64,000 bases of DNA from Mucilaginibacter celer. Its GTDB lineage: Bacteria > Bacteroidota > Bacteroidia > Sphingobacteriales > Sphingobacteriaceae. Shown here piece after piece: positions 31,882 through 39,995 of this stretch; positions within the stretch are counted from its first letter, which is position 1, and each line of letters begins with the position of its first letter. Below the pieces are notes generated by a model. The model made no database searches. It saw nothing but the letters and a program-made list of their open reading frames with translations, and had not been told where the DNA came from. A program made the position numbers and the translations under genes. The stretch spans positions 1,178,001-1,242,000 of the forward strand of contig NZ_CP032869.1 in the NCBI RefSeq assembly GCF_003576455.2. Direction: 5' to 3'.

Positions 31882-32706
31882 TTATTTTCCCGGCCGCTCC
31901 AGTTTCTGAAAAGGGATCTTAAGGATATTTAAAAACCGGCCGGTAACTTTTTCATTCATGTGCGTATCAATACCAAACCGGGTTTCTTTAACATCCAGTT
32001 CGCCAAAGGTACCAAAAAGCCTGTCCCAGATGCTTAGCACATCGCCATAGTTACGATCGGTGTGTGGGAGCTGGTAGTGATGATGTACATGGTGCAGGTT
32101 AGGTGTTATAAAAATTAAACCTGCTATCTTGTTAACTTTTTGTGGCAGCCTGAACTCGGTATGGGCCAAAACATTAAAAGCCGACTGGAAAGTTTGCCTC
32201 AGCACCAAAACACTAACCGCAGGGCCCAATATAAAAACCCATAACATCAAAAATCCGGTACGTACACAGGTTTCTCCGGGATGTTCGCGTACGGTGGTCG
32301 AAACATCAACGTGTTGGTCGCTATGATGCACCAGGTGAAACTTCCAGAGCAGATCAATTTTGTGCATCACCACATGGTAAATGTATTCGCAAAGGTCAAG
32401 CAGCATAAACAGGCTGATATAATAGATCCATTTATTTTGATGACCAGGAATGTAGTTAATCAGTCCCCAATGGCGGGCATTGGTCCAGCTAACTATCAAT
32501 AAAACAATTGTAGTTAACATCAGCTGGATGGGAAGGGCCGTAAAAACAAACAGCAAATTGGTTTTATTATGTTGCCAACGCTTTTTTACAGAGATAAGGC
32601 CTGCCGAAAAGCAAACTTCCATCAGCCATAATGAGCTTATGATAAAGGCGTATAAAGCAATTTGCACGGCATCCTGGTGCGTGCTGATAAATTGGGTAAC
32701 AGTCAT
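31882..32706 (-). CDS. Sterol desaturase/fatty acid hydroxylase family protein
   Basis: A 274-aa membrane enzyme of the di-iron hydroxylase superfamily. Four or more membrane helices surround the histidine boxes HVVMH, HLVHHSDQHVD and HHVHHHYQLPHTD. Family members hydroxylate or desaturate lipids (fatty acids, sterols, carotenoids). The substrate is unknown. It is divergent from an AraC regulator across 191 bp; whether that regulator controls it is open. Confidence 0.88.
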   Translation of the reverse strand: MTVTQFISTHQDAVQIALYAFIISSLWLMEVCFSAGLISVKKRWQHNKTNLLFVFTALPIQLMLTTIVLLIVSWTNARHWGLINYIPGHQNKWIYYISLFMLLDLCEYIYHVVMHKIDLLWKFHLVHHSDQHVDVSTTVREHPGETCVRTGFLMLWVFILGPAVSVLVLRQTFQSAFNVLAHTEFRLPQKVNKIAGLIFITPNLHHVHHHYQLPHTDRNYGDVLSIWDRLFGTFGELDVKETRFGIDTHMNEKVTGRFLNILKIPFQKLERPGK

Positions 32707-32876
32707 CTTAAATTAATAGGGATGGTTATTTTACAAGCGTATCGTAAAATAATCAGGAGCAATTTCTTTTTTTACGATGAATGTTTGATGAAGTGTGTTA
32801 ATGGCAGGTTATCACATTGTTTAGTATTGAAAAATACAAGCTGCATACCGGCAGATAAACAGTAGCCAATTTGTGA

Positions 32877-32884
32877 TATATTTG
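32877..32884 (+). promoter_or_regulatory. -7 promoter element TATATTTG of the araC-type gene
   Basis: Exact TAnnTTTG match 13 bases before the ATG at 32898. Confidence 0.5.
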
Positions 32885-32897
32885 CCCTTATCCCAAT

Positions 32898-33761
32898 ATG
32901 AAACTATCGGTAACAGAACAATCCACCGGCGGCGATTTACACCTCCTGATTAATGAAAAACATTTCGACAGGATGTTTTTTACCCGCGATCGTGAGCACA
33001 AACATTTAACCATTGCATGGAACAGGGGCCCGGTGCAAACAGTTATTATCGATGAGGTAGCCTACGATTTTTTGCCCAATACCATTTTACCTTTAATGGT
33101 TAACCAATCCTTCCGCTTTGAAAAGCCCCAGGATATTGTGGCCTGGCAGTTTAACCGCGATTTTTATTGTATTGTTGATCATGATGAGGAAGTAAGTTGC
33201 GTGGGTTTCCTGTTTTACGGCTCGGCCGAGCAGGTTTTTGTTCAGTTAGACGAGACCATGCAGTTTAAATTGCAGCGCCTGCTGGAGATTTTTATCGAGG
33301 AGTTTGAAACTGCCGACAGTATCCAGGTTGATATGCTGAGGATGCTGTTGAAGCGCTTAATTATTTTAGTAACCCGCTTAGCCAAAGCCATCCGCCTGTC
33401 CGAACCTGCGCAATCAGATGAGAAATTTGCTACCATCCGCAAGTTTAATTTATTGGTTGAAAATAATTTCCGCCAGCAACATACCGTGGCTTATTACGCG
33501 CAGCAGCTCAATAAATCGCCTAAAACACTTTCAAATGTATTTGCGCTGTACAATCATAAAACTCCCCTACAGATTATCCAGGAGCGGTTAATCCTCGAAG
33601 CAAAGCGCCTGCTTTATTATACCGATAAATCGGCTAAAGAAATTACTTACGAACTGGGCTTTGACGATGCCGCTTATTTCAGCAATTTCTTCAAAAAACA
33701 CACCTCGTTTTCGCCTACCGATTTCAGAAATAATAAAGTTTTAGTAGCCGAAGGGAAATAG
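32898..33761 (+). CDS. AraC-family transcriptional regulator
   Basis: A 287-aa regulator. The N-terminal 150 residues form a sensor part without a named fold. The C-terminal part has two helix-turn-helix units: VAYYAQQLNKSPKTLSNVF and AKEITYELGFDDAAYFSNFFKKHTSFSPTDFR, the second being the AraC signature. It sits directly upstream of an AhpD-like gene and a PNPOx-family gene, a set common in soil Bacteroidota, and probably activates them in response to an oxidative or chemical signal (inferred). Confidence 0.9.
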   Translation: MKLSVTEQSTGGDLHLLINEKHFDRMFFTRDREHKHLTIAWNRGPVQTVIIDEVAYDFLPNTILPLMVNQSFRFEKPQDIVAWQFNRDFYCIVDHDEEVSCVGFLFYGSAEQVFVQLDETMQFKLQRLLEIFIEEFETADSIQVDMLRMLLKRLIILVTRLAKAIRLSEPAQSDEKFATIRKFNLLVENNFRQQHTVAYYAQQLNKSPKTLSNVFALYNHKTPLQIIQERLILEAKRLLYYTDKSAKEITYELGFDDAAYFSNFFKKHTSFSPTDFRNNKVLVAEGK

Positions 33762-33857
33762 TTACAAGCAGTCGGGAAGTTTGTCTATTTTTCAGGGGGC
33801 TTTCGCACCGCATCTTTGTATTGTTAATTCAAAACAACAAAAATTAACATAACAAAA

Positions 33858-34394
33858 ATGAAAACTTTCGCAATTCCAACCAGAGAACAAGTAACTCCTG
33901 AAAACCAGGCAATATTCGATACATTAACCAAAGTGGTAGGCCGCGTGCCAAACCTGTTTGCAGTATTTGCAACTTCAGATCATGCCCTTGCCAACTACAT
34001 CACCCTTTCAAACGGCAAAACTTCATTACGTGCCAAAGAAAAAGAAGCCGTAAACCTGATAGTCAGCCAGGTAAATGACTGTGCTTACTGTTCTGCAGCC
34101 CATACAGCTATCGCCAAAATGAATGGTTTTAACGATGACCAGATTGTTGAAATCCGCAAAGGTGGTGCTTCATTCGATGCTAAAATTGATGCCCTTGTAA
34201 AAGTAGCCAAATCAATTACCGAAAATAAAGGCCATGCCGATCATCAGCTGATTGAAAACTTTTACGCTGCCGGTTATACCCAGGCTAACCTGATTGACGT
34301 AGCCGTAGCAGTAGGCGATAAAACTATCACCAACTACGTATACGCCTTAACCCAGGTACCTGTCGACTGGCCAGCTATTCCTGAAGTAAAATAA
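33858..34394 (+). CDS. Carboxymuconolactone decarboxylase/AhpD-like protein
   Basis: A 178-aa all-helical protein. The CxxC motif within NDCAYCSAAHTAIAK followed by His matches the peroxidase-related alkylhydroperoxidase D family, in which the cysteines act in peroxide or disulfide redox chemistry. A -7-like CATCTTTG lies at 33811-33818. Its neighbours, an AraC regulator and a PNPOx-like flavoprotein, suggest a stress or detoxification unit. The hairpin at 34425-34453 separates it from the next gene. Confidence 0.9.
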   Translation: MKTFAIPTREQVTPENQAIFDTLTKVVGRVPNLFAVFATSDHALANYITLSNGKTSLRAKEKEAVNLIVSQVNDCAYCSAAHTAIAKMNGFNDDQIVEIRKGGASFDAKIDALVKVAKSITENKGHADHQLIENFYAAGYTQANLIDVAVAVGDKTITNYVYALTQVPVDWPAIPEVK

Positions 34395-34424
34395 TTGTCA
34401 GTTTATAATTTAGTTTACGCTTTT

Positions 34425-34453
34425 AAGCCCGCCTTGCCAAGTAAGACGGGCTT
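34425..34453 (+). terminator. Hairpin between AhpD-like and PNPOx-like genes
   Basis: AAGCCCGCCTT (34425-34435) pairs with AAGACGGGCTT (34443-34453) with one mismatch. It lacks a strong T run, so read-through is possible and the two genes may still be partly co-transcribed. Confidence 0.55.
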
Positions 34454-34482
34454 AACTGTTTATTTTTATAAAAACCTGTATC

Positions 34483-35100
34483 ATGAACTTTGCACGATTT
34501 GCTTTTACCGATGGGGTTAAAAAGCTCCAGGAAAAATACGGCAGCCGCCCGGCCTACGCCCGTATGGAAAATATGCTGGCCGATAAGGAAGGGATTACTG
34601 AGGACGAACAACTATTTATTGAAAGCCGCGACAGTTTTTATATGGCCAGCATTGGCGAAAACGGTTATCCCTACATTCAGCACAGGGGAGGCCCCACCGG
34701 CTTTATTAAGGTAATTGATAACCATACGTTGGGTGTAGTTGATTTTAGGGGGAATAAACAATATATCTCGGTAGGTAATGTATTGGCGCATCCGCAGGTA
34801 TCCTTGTTTTTAATGGATTATCCGCACAAAACCCGTCTCAAAATTTTTGCCGATGCACGTATTGTTGAACTGGCCGACAACCCCGAACTGTTTGATCTGA
34901 TCGATCCATCCGACTATAAACATACCGCCGAACGGATGCTGATTTTTGATGTGAAGGCTTTCGACTGGAATTGCCCGCAGCACATTACACCGCGCTACAC
35001 AGTTGATGAAATTAAAGAGGCTTTTGCCCCGCAAAATGAATATGTGCTGAAGCTGGAATATGAAATTGAAAAGCTGAAGAAACAACTGGCCGAAAAGTAA
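34483..35100 (+). CDS. Pyridoxamine 5'-phosphate oxidase-family flavoprotein
   Basis: A 205-aa split-barrel FMN-binding protein. SRDSFYMASIGENGYPYIQHRGG and NTLGVVDFRGNKQYISVGN are typical of the PNPOx-like family. The C-terminal 40 residues form a charged helix (YVLKLEYEIEKLKKQL). Not the PdxH enzyme itself. Likely a flavin-dependent reductase or heme/F420-type binder; substrate unknown. Third gene of the AraC/AhpD-like set. Confidence 0.85.
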   Translation: MNFARFAFTDGVKKLQEKYGSRPAYARMENMLADKEGITEDEQLFIESRDSFYMASIGENGYPYIQHRGGPTGFIKVIDNHTLGVVDFRGNKQYISVGNVLAHPQVSLFLMDYPHKTRLKIFADARIVELADNPELFDLIDPSDYKHTAERMLIFDVKAFDWNCPQHITPRYTVDEIKEAFAPQNEYVLKLEYEIEKLKKQLAEK

Positions 35101-35152
35101 GCTTTTGCATTTAGGTTTTAATAGTTTACTTTTAGCCTAAACTTATCACACA

Positions 35153-35470
35153 ATGCCTGCTTTGTATCGTAAACAACTCCATTTTAATTTTATCGGCCTG
35201 TTCATCTTTATATTGATGGGTTCAACTTATATAATTGATCGTGTTGTTATTTTTCTGATCCGCCCGCAGGTAAAAAGTTTCGCCAACGCAACATTTTCGC
35301 ATAGCAATCATCAAATAAACGCATACCAGGTTACCTACTTAGCGGCTTTTATTCAAACTTACTATATTATCGTTTTTGTTTGTGTGGCTTTGTTATTGTG
35401 GCTTATTCTATCTGTTTTTAAAAATAGCAGTTTTTTTTACGCGAGTTTGGGTATGCTATTATCGGTATAA
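35153..35470 (+). CDS. Small membrane protein of unknown function
   Basis: A 105-aa protein with hydrophobic segments at about 10-33 and 62-100. No motif recognised. It opens a rightward run of small unknown genes; the stop is 58 bp before the VOC-family ATG. Confidence 0.5.
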   Translation: MPALYRKQLHFNFIGLFIFILMGSTYIIDRVVIFLIRPQVKSFANATFSHSNHQINAYQVTYLAAFIQTYYIIVFVCVALLLWLILSVFKNSSFFYASLGMLLSV

Positions 35471-35528
35471 TATTGATCAGAACCCTGGTGGCTTGCATAA
35501 TGAGGTATGTATTAAAAATAATTCCATA

Positions 35529-35954
35529 ATGGCAACCAAACAACAAGTAATCCCTATGCTGGCCTATGAGGATGGTGTAGCGGCAATGCACTGGCTGTGC
35601 GATGTGTTCGGATTTACCGAAAATATGAAGATGTTAAATGATACCGGCCGGTTAGCCCATGGCGAGCTTAAAATTGGAGAGAATTTAATTATGCTTGCCG
35701 AACCCACACCGGATTACCAGGGACCTTCACATCATGCTAAAAACTGCAATATCGCGGCTAAATGGTACCAGGTGCCTTATATTATTAACGGCGTTTTAGT
35801 ATATGTAGACGATGTTGAACTGCACTACCAAACCGCCAAAACCAAAGGCGCTACTATATTAAGTGAATTGGAATACGGTTTCCCCGGCACCCGTTACCGG
35901 GCTGCCGATCTGGAAGGGCAGCGCTGGATGTTTATGCAGGTTGAGGCAAACTGA
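35529..35954 (+). CDS. VOC (glyoxalase/bleomycin-resistance-like) family protein
   Basis: A 141-aa protein of the vicinal-oxygen-chelate fold. VIPMLAYEDGVAAMHWLCDVFGF and LAHGELKIGENLIMLAEP form the first half, and VYVDDVELHYQTAKTKGATI with GTRYRAADLEGQRWMFMQ the second. Metal-binding His/Glu positions look mostly present (H of LAHGE, E of LEGQRW region). Substrate unknown. ATG 35529 is used; the longer frame starts inside the preceding gene. Confidence 0.85.
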   Translation: MATKQQVIPMLAYEDGVAAMHWLCDVFGFTENMKMLNDTGRLAHGELKIGENLIMLAEPTPDYQGPSHHAKNCNIAAKWYQVPYIINGVLVYVDDVELHYQTAKTKGATILSELEYGFPGTRYRAADLEGQRWMFMQVEAN

Positions 35955-35959
35955 AAGTT

Positions 35960-36493
35960 ATGGCAGCATCATTGCATTTTTTGTTTGTTGTAATTAAATC
36001 CGCAATCCTTGCTGTAGTTTACACGTTTTTTGGGGGGCTGCTGTTGGCCTTGTTTTTAAAGCTAAAAAAACAATATACCGGCTTTAAGTGGTATAAGGTA
36101 TTTGCGGCTCACAAAGTTGTTTTTATCCTGCTGCTCATATTTTCGTTCACTTATTATGGCAATCATGGTTTAGGCGATGAATCACATATTCCGCTGGGCC
36201 ATGGTGAGGTTATGAGCGAGAGCGATACCTTCGCTTATTTTGTACCTAAAGATAAAGCAGAGCAAATAAATGTGCAGACCTTCCGGGTAAAGGGCGATAA
36301 CCTTTGCATGTCGGTTGATTCGGGTTATAAGGTGTATAACCTGAAAACCAAAGTGTTCATCAACTTTAGCAATGAGCCTATGTATAACAAACTGGCGGCG
36401 GCTAAAGAACTTCCATTAGCCGGAGATTTAAAAGATTTCCGGTCGCAGTACGATGAATATTGGAGTGGGTGGCGCTTTTGGTTGCTGCCGTAA
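35960..36493 (+). CDS. Membrane-anchored protein of unknown function
   Basis: A 177-aa protein with two membrane helices (about 5-32 and 48-66) and a soluble C-terminal domain of 110 residues that should lie outside the cytoplasm. No family recognised. It starts 5 bp after the VOC-family stop, so the two are probably co-transcribed. Confidence 0.6.
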   Translation: MAASLHFLFVVIKSAILAVVYTFFGGLLLALFLKLKKQYTGFKWYKVFAAHKVVFILLLIFSFTYYGNHGLGDESHIPLGHGEVMSESDTFAYFVPKDKAEQINVQTFRVKGDNLCMSVDSGYKVYNLKTKVFINFSNEPMYNKLAAAKELPLAGDLKDFRSQYDEYWSGWRFWLLP

Positions 36494-36514
36494 TAATTAG
36501 CAATATTTTTTGCG

Positions 36515-37207
36515 ATGAAAGAAATTACCGGATTAAAAGATTGGATTTTAGATAAGAAATTTCCTAACGCGAAGCGTTTTGCTGTTGTGACGATCTTTTT
36601 TCAATACCCCGACCAGGCGCTGTTTATCAACCTTAAGCCTAAAGAGCGGATTAAGGCAATCAGTAAAAATTTCAGGGATAACTATCAAAAGCTTTTGGAT
36701 CTCGGCATATTTGAGAGCCTTGAAATTCAATCTTCAAAAAAGAAACCGCAGATAATTACCGGGAAACTCAGGTATAATCAGCTTAAAAATATTGCTGCGC
36801 TGGATTATATCTACACTTTTTCAATCCAATCGATAGATAACGCTGTACATCAGAAAAAGGAAACTGTACAGCCCGACAGGTATTTCTGTGTAAAAATGAC
36901 TGTTGTGATAGAGGTAGAAGGTATCTCATCAAAAAAACAGGATCTCGAGAAGCGTTTTGTACTGATCAAAGCAAAATCAAGCGATGATGCTTATGAAAAG
37001 CTGGAAAAGAGTCAGGATGAATACGTTGAGCCTTATCTAAATCCACAGGGTCGTTTTGTACGATGGCGCATTGAAAGTTATGACGATTGTTTTGAAACCG
37101 ATATCCAATCGCCTGCAGATTTGGATGGTCCGGCCGGGGTGGAGGTGTATTCTAAGCTCTCGAAGCGTAAAAATACGGGTAAAACCGTTTGGGGTGGCAA
37201 GCTTTAA
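36515..37207 (+). CDS. Unknown protein with DUF4288-like C-terminus
   Basis: A 230-aa soluble, Lys-rich protein. The C-terminal half (RYFCVKMTVVIEVEG ... RFVLIKAKSSDDAYEKLEK ... VRWRIESYDDCFET) resembles DUF4288 as I recall it. The N-terminal half is not recognised. No function is established. Last of the run of small unknown genes. Confidence 0.6.
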   Translation: MKEITGLKDWILDKKFPNAKRFAVVTIFFQYPDQALFINLKPKERIKAISKNFRDNYQKLLDLGIFESLEIQSSKKKPQIITGKLRYNQLKNIAALDYIYTFSIQSIDNAVHQKKETVQPDRYFCVKMTVVIEVEGISSKKQDLEKRFVLIKAKSSDDAYEKLEKSQDEYVEPYLNPQGRFVRWRIESYDDCFETDIQSPADLDGPAGVEVYSKLSKRKNTGKTVWGGKL

Positions 37208-37250
37208 TCAAAACTTTCGCTTATTTTTTATCGTACACAAATTTTATAGA

Positions 37251-37372
37251 TATTTTTGCAGGCTGTAGACCAATATCATTTTACATGATGTTAGTCTGAT
37301 TGCATAGCGGGCCTCAACTGTAATTATTACAGTTGTACTTTATCACTTTATTTATAATTTTATAAAGTACAA
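37251..37372 (+). promoter_or_regulatory. Promoter and structured leader of the ROK regulator gene
   Basis: TATTTTTG (37251-37258) matches TAnnTTTG exactly. Downstream lie two dyads: CAACTGTAAT-T-ATTACAGTTG (37315-37335, perfect) and TTGTACTTTAT (37333-37343) with its complement at 37362-37372. They overlap by three bases, so as RNA they cannot both fold; as DNA they may be autoregulatory operators. AGGAGG at 37379-37384 is far from the ATG. Confidence 0.55.
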
Positions 37373-37421
37373 TACACCAGGAGGGCGCGGCCCGTTATAA
37401 ACCAAACTATACAATTTGTTA

Positions 37422-38654
37422 ATGGAACTTACAACTAAAGGGGTAAAGGGCAGTCAGCTAAAAAATATGATCATCAAAAGGCTTTATTTTAATAAGGCCA
37501 TGTCATGTGCCGGGCTAAGCGAGTTGTTTGATAAAAGCATCCCTTCAATAGCCAAGGCTATCAACGAGCTGATGCAGGAAGGTTTTGTGGTTGAACAGGG
37601 TTATGCACCATCAAGCGGTGGCCGCAGGCCGTTAATGTACTCGGTAAAATCAAGTGCCATGTACATCCTCGCCATTGCGCTCGATCAGCTTACGGCCCGT
37701 ATCCAGATGTTTGATTTGCTGAACAATCCGGTGGCTGATATGCTTACCTTCGAGCTTAAGCTGCTCAATAATCCAGATGCCTTGCCAAAGCTGGTTGATG
37801 AAATTAATGTTTACATAGCGCATAGCGGTATTGTCAAAGATAAAATTGCAGGTATAGGTATAGGCATGCCCGGTTTTATCAATGTAACCGAAGGTATCAA
37901 TTATACCTACCTTGATGCTGGCGGCCAAAGCCTCACTGCATATTTAACTTCAAAAACAGGTATCGCAACATATATCGATAACGACTCGAGTTTAATTGCC
38001 CTTGCCGAGCAAAAGTTTGGTATAGCCAAATCGCAGCAGGAAGTAATGGTAATAAACCTGGGATGGGGTATTGGTTTAGGGATGATTGTTAACGGTAAGT
38101 TATTCCGCGGCCACAATGGTTTTGCGGGCGAACTGAGCCATATTCCGCTTTCGGAGGATGGGCTGCTTTGTGAATGCGGCAAGCGGGGTTGTTTGGAGGC
38201 CGAAGCTTCGCTGCTTGTTGTAGCCCGAAAAGCTATTGCAGGCATCAAAAAAGGCCGTGTAACCAGTTTGAAATATAGTGAAGACGATCATTCAAAACTG
38301 ATGGGCGATGCCCTGATAGAAGCCGCCAACAACGGCGATCAGTTTGCTATTGAATTATTATCAGATGCAGGCTATAAAATAGGGAAGGCCCTGGCCATCC
38401 TGATCCATATCATGAACCCGGCTATCATTGTACTAAGCGGCAGGGGAGCAAGGGTAGCCAAAATACTCATGGCACCTATCCAGCAGGCATTGCATAAATA
38501 TTGCATCCCGCGTTTAGCGGCCGGTACCGAGTTGCTGGTGTCTGAGTTAGGCTTCGATGCCGAACTGATTGGCGCGGCAGTATTGGTAATGGAGAACTTT
38601 GACAGGGTGGTAAAAGTTAAATCTGTAAAAGCAGCTAAGAACGCGGCAGCGTAA
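37422..38654 (+). CDS. ROK-family transcriptional regulator/sugar kinase-like
   Basis: A 410-aa ROK protein. The N-terminal 80 residues are a winged helix (CAGLSELFDKSIPSIAKAINELMQEGFV) and the rest an ASKHA sugar-binding domain with GIGIGMPGFINV, NLGWGIGLGMIVNG, EXGH-like GFAGELSHIPL and the zinc motif CECGKRGCLEAEA. This is the NagC/Mlc layout, so it is likely a repressor that senses a sugar. ATG 37422 is preferred to TTG 37416. No sugar operon adjoins; the overlapping leader dyads suggest autoregulation. Confidence 0.88.
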   Translation: MELTTKGVKGSQLKNMIIKRLYFNKAMSCAGLSELFDKSIPSIAKAINELMQEGFVVEQGYAPSSGGRRPLMYSVKSSAMYILAIALDQLTARIQMFDLLNNPVADMLTFELKLLNNPDALPKLVDEINVYIAHSGIVKDKIAGIGIGMPGFINVTEGINYTYLDAGGQSLTAYLTSKTGIATYIDNDSSLIALAEQKFGIAKSQQEVMVINLGWGIGLGMIVNGKLFRGHNGFAGELSHIPLSEDGLLCECGKRGCLEAEASLLVVARKAIAGIKKGRVTSLKYSEDDHSKLMGDALIEAANNGDQFAIELLSDAGYKIGKALAILIHIMNPAIIVLSGRGARVAKILMAPIQQALHKYCIPRLAAGTELLVSELGFDAELIGAAVLVMENFDRVVKVKSVKAAKNAAA

Positions 38655-38662
38655 AAAAAAGG

Positions 38663-38797
38663 TTGTCTGAATCAGAATTTACAGAATTTGAGAATTTTCA
38701 GAATAGGAAGAGCTCATTGGTTTAAGTTTAATTATTATGCCAATGATACATTTTAATTCTGTACATTCTAAAATTCTGTAAATTCTGATTCAGACAA
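38663..38797. repeat. Word-repeat hairpin between ROK and HMG-CoA lyase genes
   Basis: The two 27-bp outer arms, starting TTGTCTGAATCAGAATTT, are perfect inverted copies (38663-38689 and 38771-38797), and weaker pairing continues inwards to about 58 bp. The arm start TCTGAATCAGAATTT resembles the TCTGAACCGGGATTT arms of the GxxExxY element. The right arm supplies the stop codon of the HMG-CoA lyase gene. Confidence 0.88.
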
Positions 38798-39641
38798 ACA
38801 CCCTCCCCGAAAACTCCATCGCTTGCCATAATTTCTCCATATCAAGCCCTGTAAGCTCATTTTGTGCTTCGAGATAGGCAATCAGGTTTTCGGTAGCGAT
38901 ATTGCCTGTAAGCTCATCTGCGGCCATCGGGCAGCCTCCGTAGCCTTTTATCGCTGTATCAAAACGTTTGCAACCGCTTTGATAGGCTGCATTTATTTTG
39001 GGCCGCCAGGTATCGGGGGTAGAGTGGAGGTGGATGCCAAACTCAGTTTCCGGAAAAAGTTCAACTAATTTGGGATAGATCCGGGCTATCTGCGCCTCAT
39101 TAGCAATGCCGATGGTATCGGCAAGGGCTATGTTTTTGATACCTTCTGCAACCAGTCTTCCGGTCCACTGTTCAATAATGCCGGTATTCCATTCATCTCC
39201 GTAGGGATTGCCAAAGCCCATGGAGAGGTAAACCAGTAATTGTTTGTTGTTCGCTGCGCACAGCTCGTTGATGCGTTGTAGGTTTTCAAAAGCCTGCGCT
39301 ATGGTGTTATTGGTATTGCGTAATTGAAAAGTTTCGGATATGGAAAAGGGATAGCCTAAATAAGTGATCTCCGGGTGTTTTACCGCATCTTCCGCACCAC
39401 GATAATTGGCTATGATGGCCAGAAGCTTTGAGCGTGTCCCGCCAAAATCGAGCCTGCTTAACACTTCGGCTGTATCACTTAATTGCGGGATTGCCTTGGG
39501 CGATACAAAGCTGCCGAAATCTATCGTATCAAACCCTACCTGCAAAAGCAGGTTGATGTATGCTGCTTTGATATCGGTAAGGATGAAATTATGGATGCCT
39601 TGCATAGCATCGCGGGGGCATTCGGTTATTTTTATTGGCAT
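38790..39641 (-). CDS. Hydroxymethylglutaryl-CoA lyase
   Basis: Splits HMG-CoA to acetoacetate and acetyl-CoA, the last step of leucine breakdown. The 283-aa TIM-barrel protein has ITECPRDAMQG (catalytic Arg), IDFGSFVSPKAIPQ, the HLHSTPDTW metal-binding segment and GYGGCPMAADELTGN, where the Cys is the family's catalytic cysteine loop. The final Val and stop (GTC TGA) overlap the right arm of an inverted repeat. No other leucine-catabolism gene is near. Confidence 0.88.
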   Translation of the reverse strand: MPIKITECPRDAMQGIHNFILTDIKAAYINLLLQVGFDTIDFGSFVSPKAIPQLSDTAEVLSRLDFGGTRSKLLAIIANYRGAEDAVKHPEITYLGYPFSISETFQLRNTNNTIAQAFENLQRINELCAANNKQLLVYLSMGFGNPYGDEWNTGIIEQWTGRLVAEGIKNIALADTIGIANEAQIARIYPKLVELFPETEFGIHLHSTPDTWRPKINAAYQSGCKRFDTAIKGYGGCPMAADELTGNIATENLIAYLEAQNELTGLDMEKLWQAMEFSGRVFV

Positions 39642-39995
39642 GGTTAAATTTCCGATGGTGACGTGTTAACCTATCGCCCCGAGACTTGCATGCTTGCCTA
39701 AGCACTCACAATACACCGTATCCTCTTACACAAACATTGGCCGCTCATTTGCCGCGGGGGCTGTTACTTTTGTCTTGACACAAAAGTAACCAAAAAGTCA
39801 AGACAGAAAAAAGCTTCAGCCCGCAGAGCCTGCCCCGATGCCCATCGCGGGCCAACTCCCGGCCCGCTTTTCTGTCGGGCCACCCCGCATTTTGTACCAA
39901 AAACACTATTTAGCTTAATCTAATGTAAAAGATCTAATTTTTGACTTGTCGTTTATCTTCGGACTTTCCGACTGCGGACTTCCTGACTTCCCAAA
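39642..39995. other. Gene-free region with two repeat types
   Basis: 354 bp between two leftward genes. It holds the double-hairpin repeat at 39763-39805, a GC-rich stretch (39820-39895), and word repeats of the AGTCCG type (39955-39990) that run into the NDH-2 stop. No coding frame. Confidence 0.7.
39763..39805. repeat. Dispersed-type repeat with two overlapping hairpins
   Basis: GTTACTTTTG (39763-39772) pairs with CAAAAGTAAC (39781-39790), and TGTCTTGAC (39771-39779) pairs with GTCAAGACA (39797-39805). The two hairpins interlock, so only one can form at a time. Very similar sequences are, to my knowledge, frequent in Bacteroidota genomes; only one copy is in this window. Confidence 0.7.
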
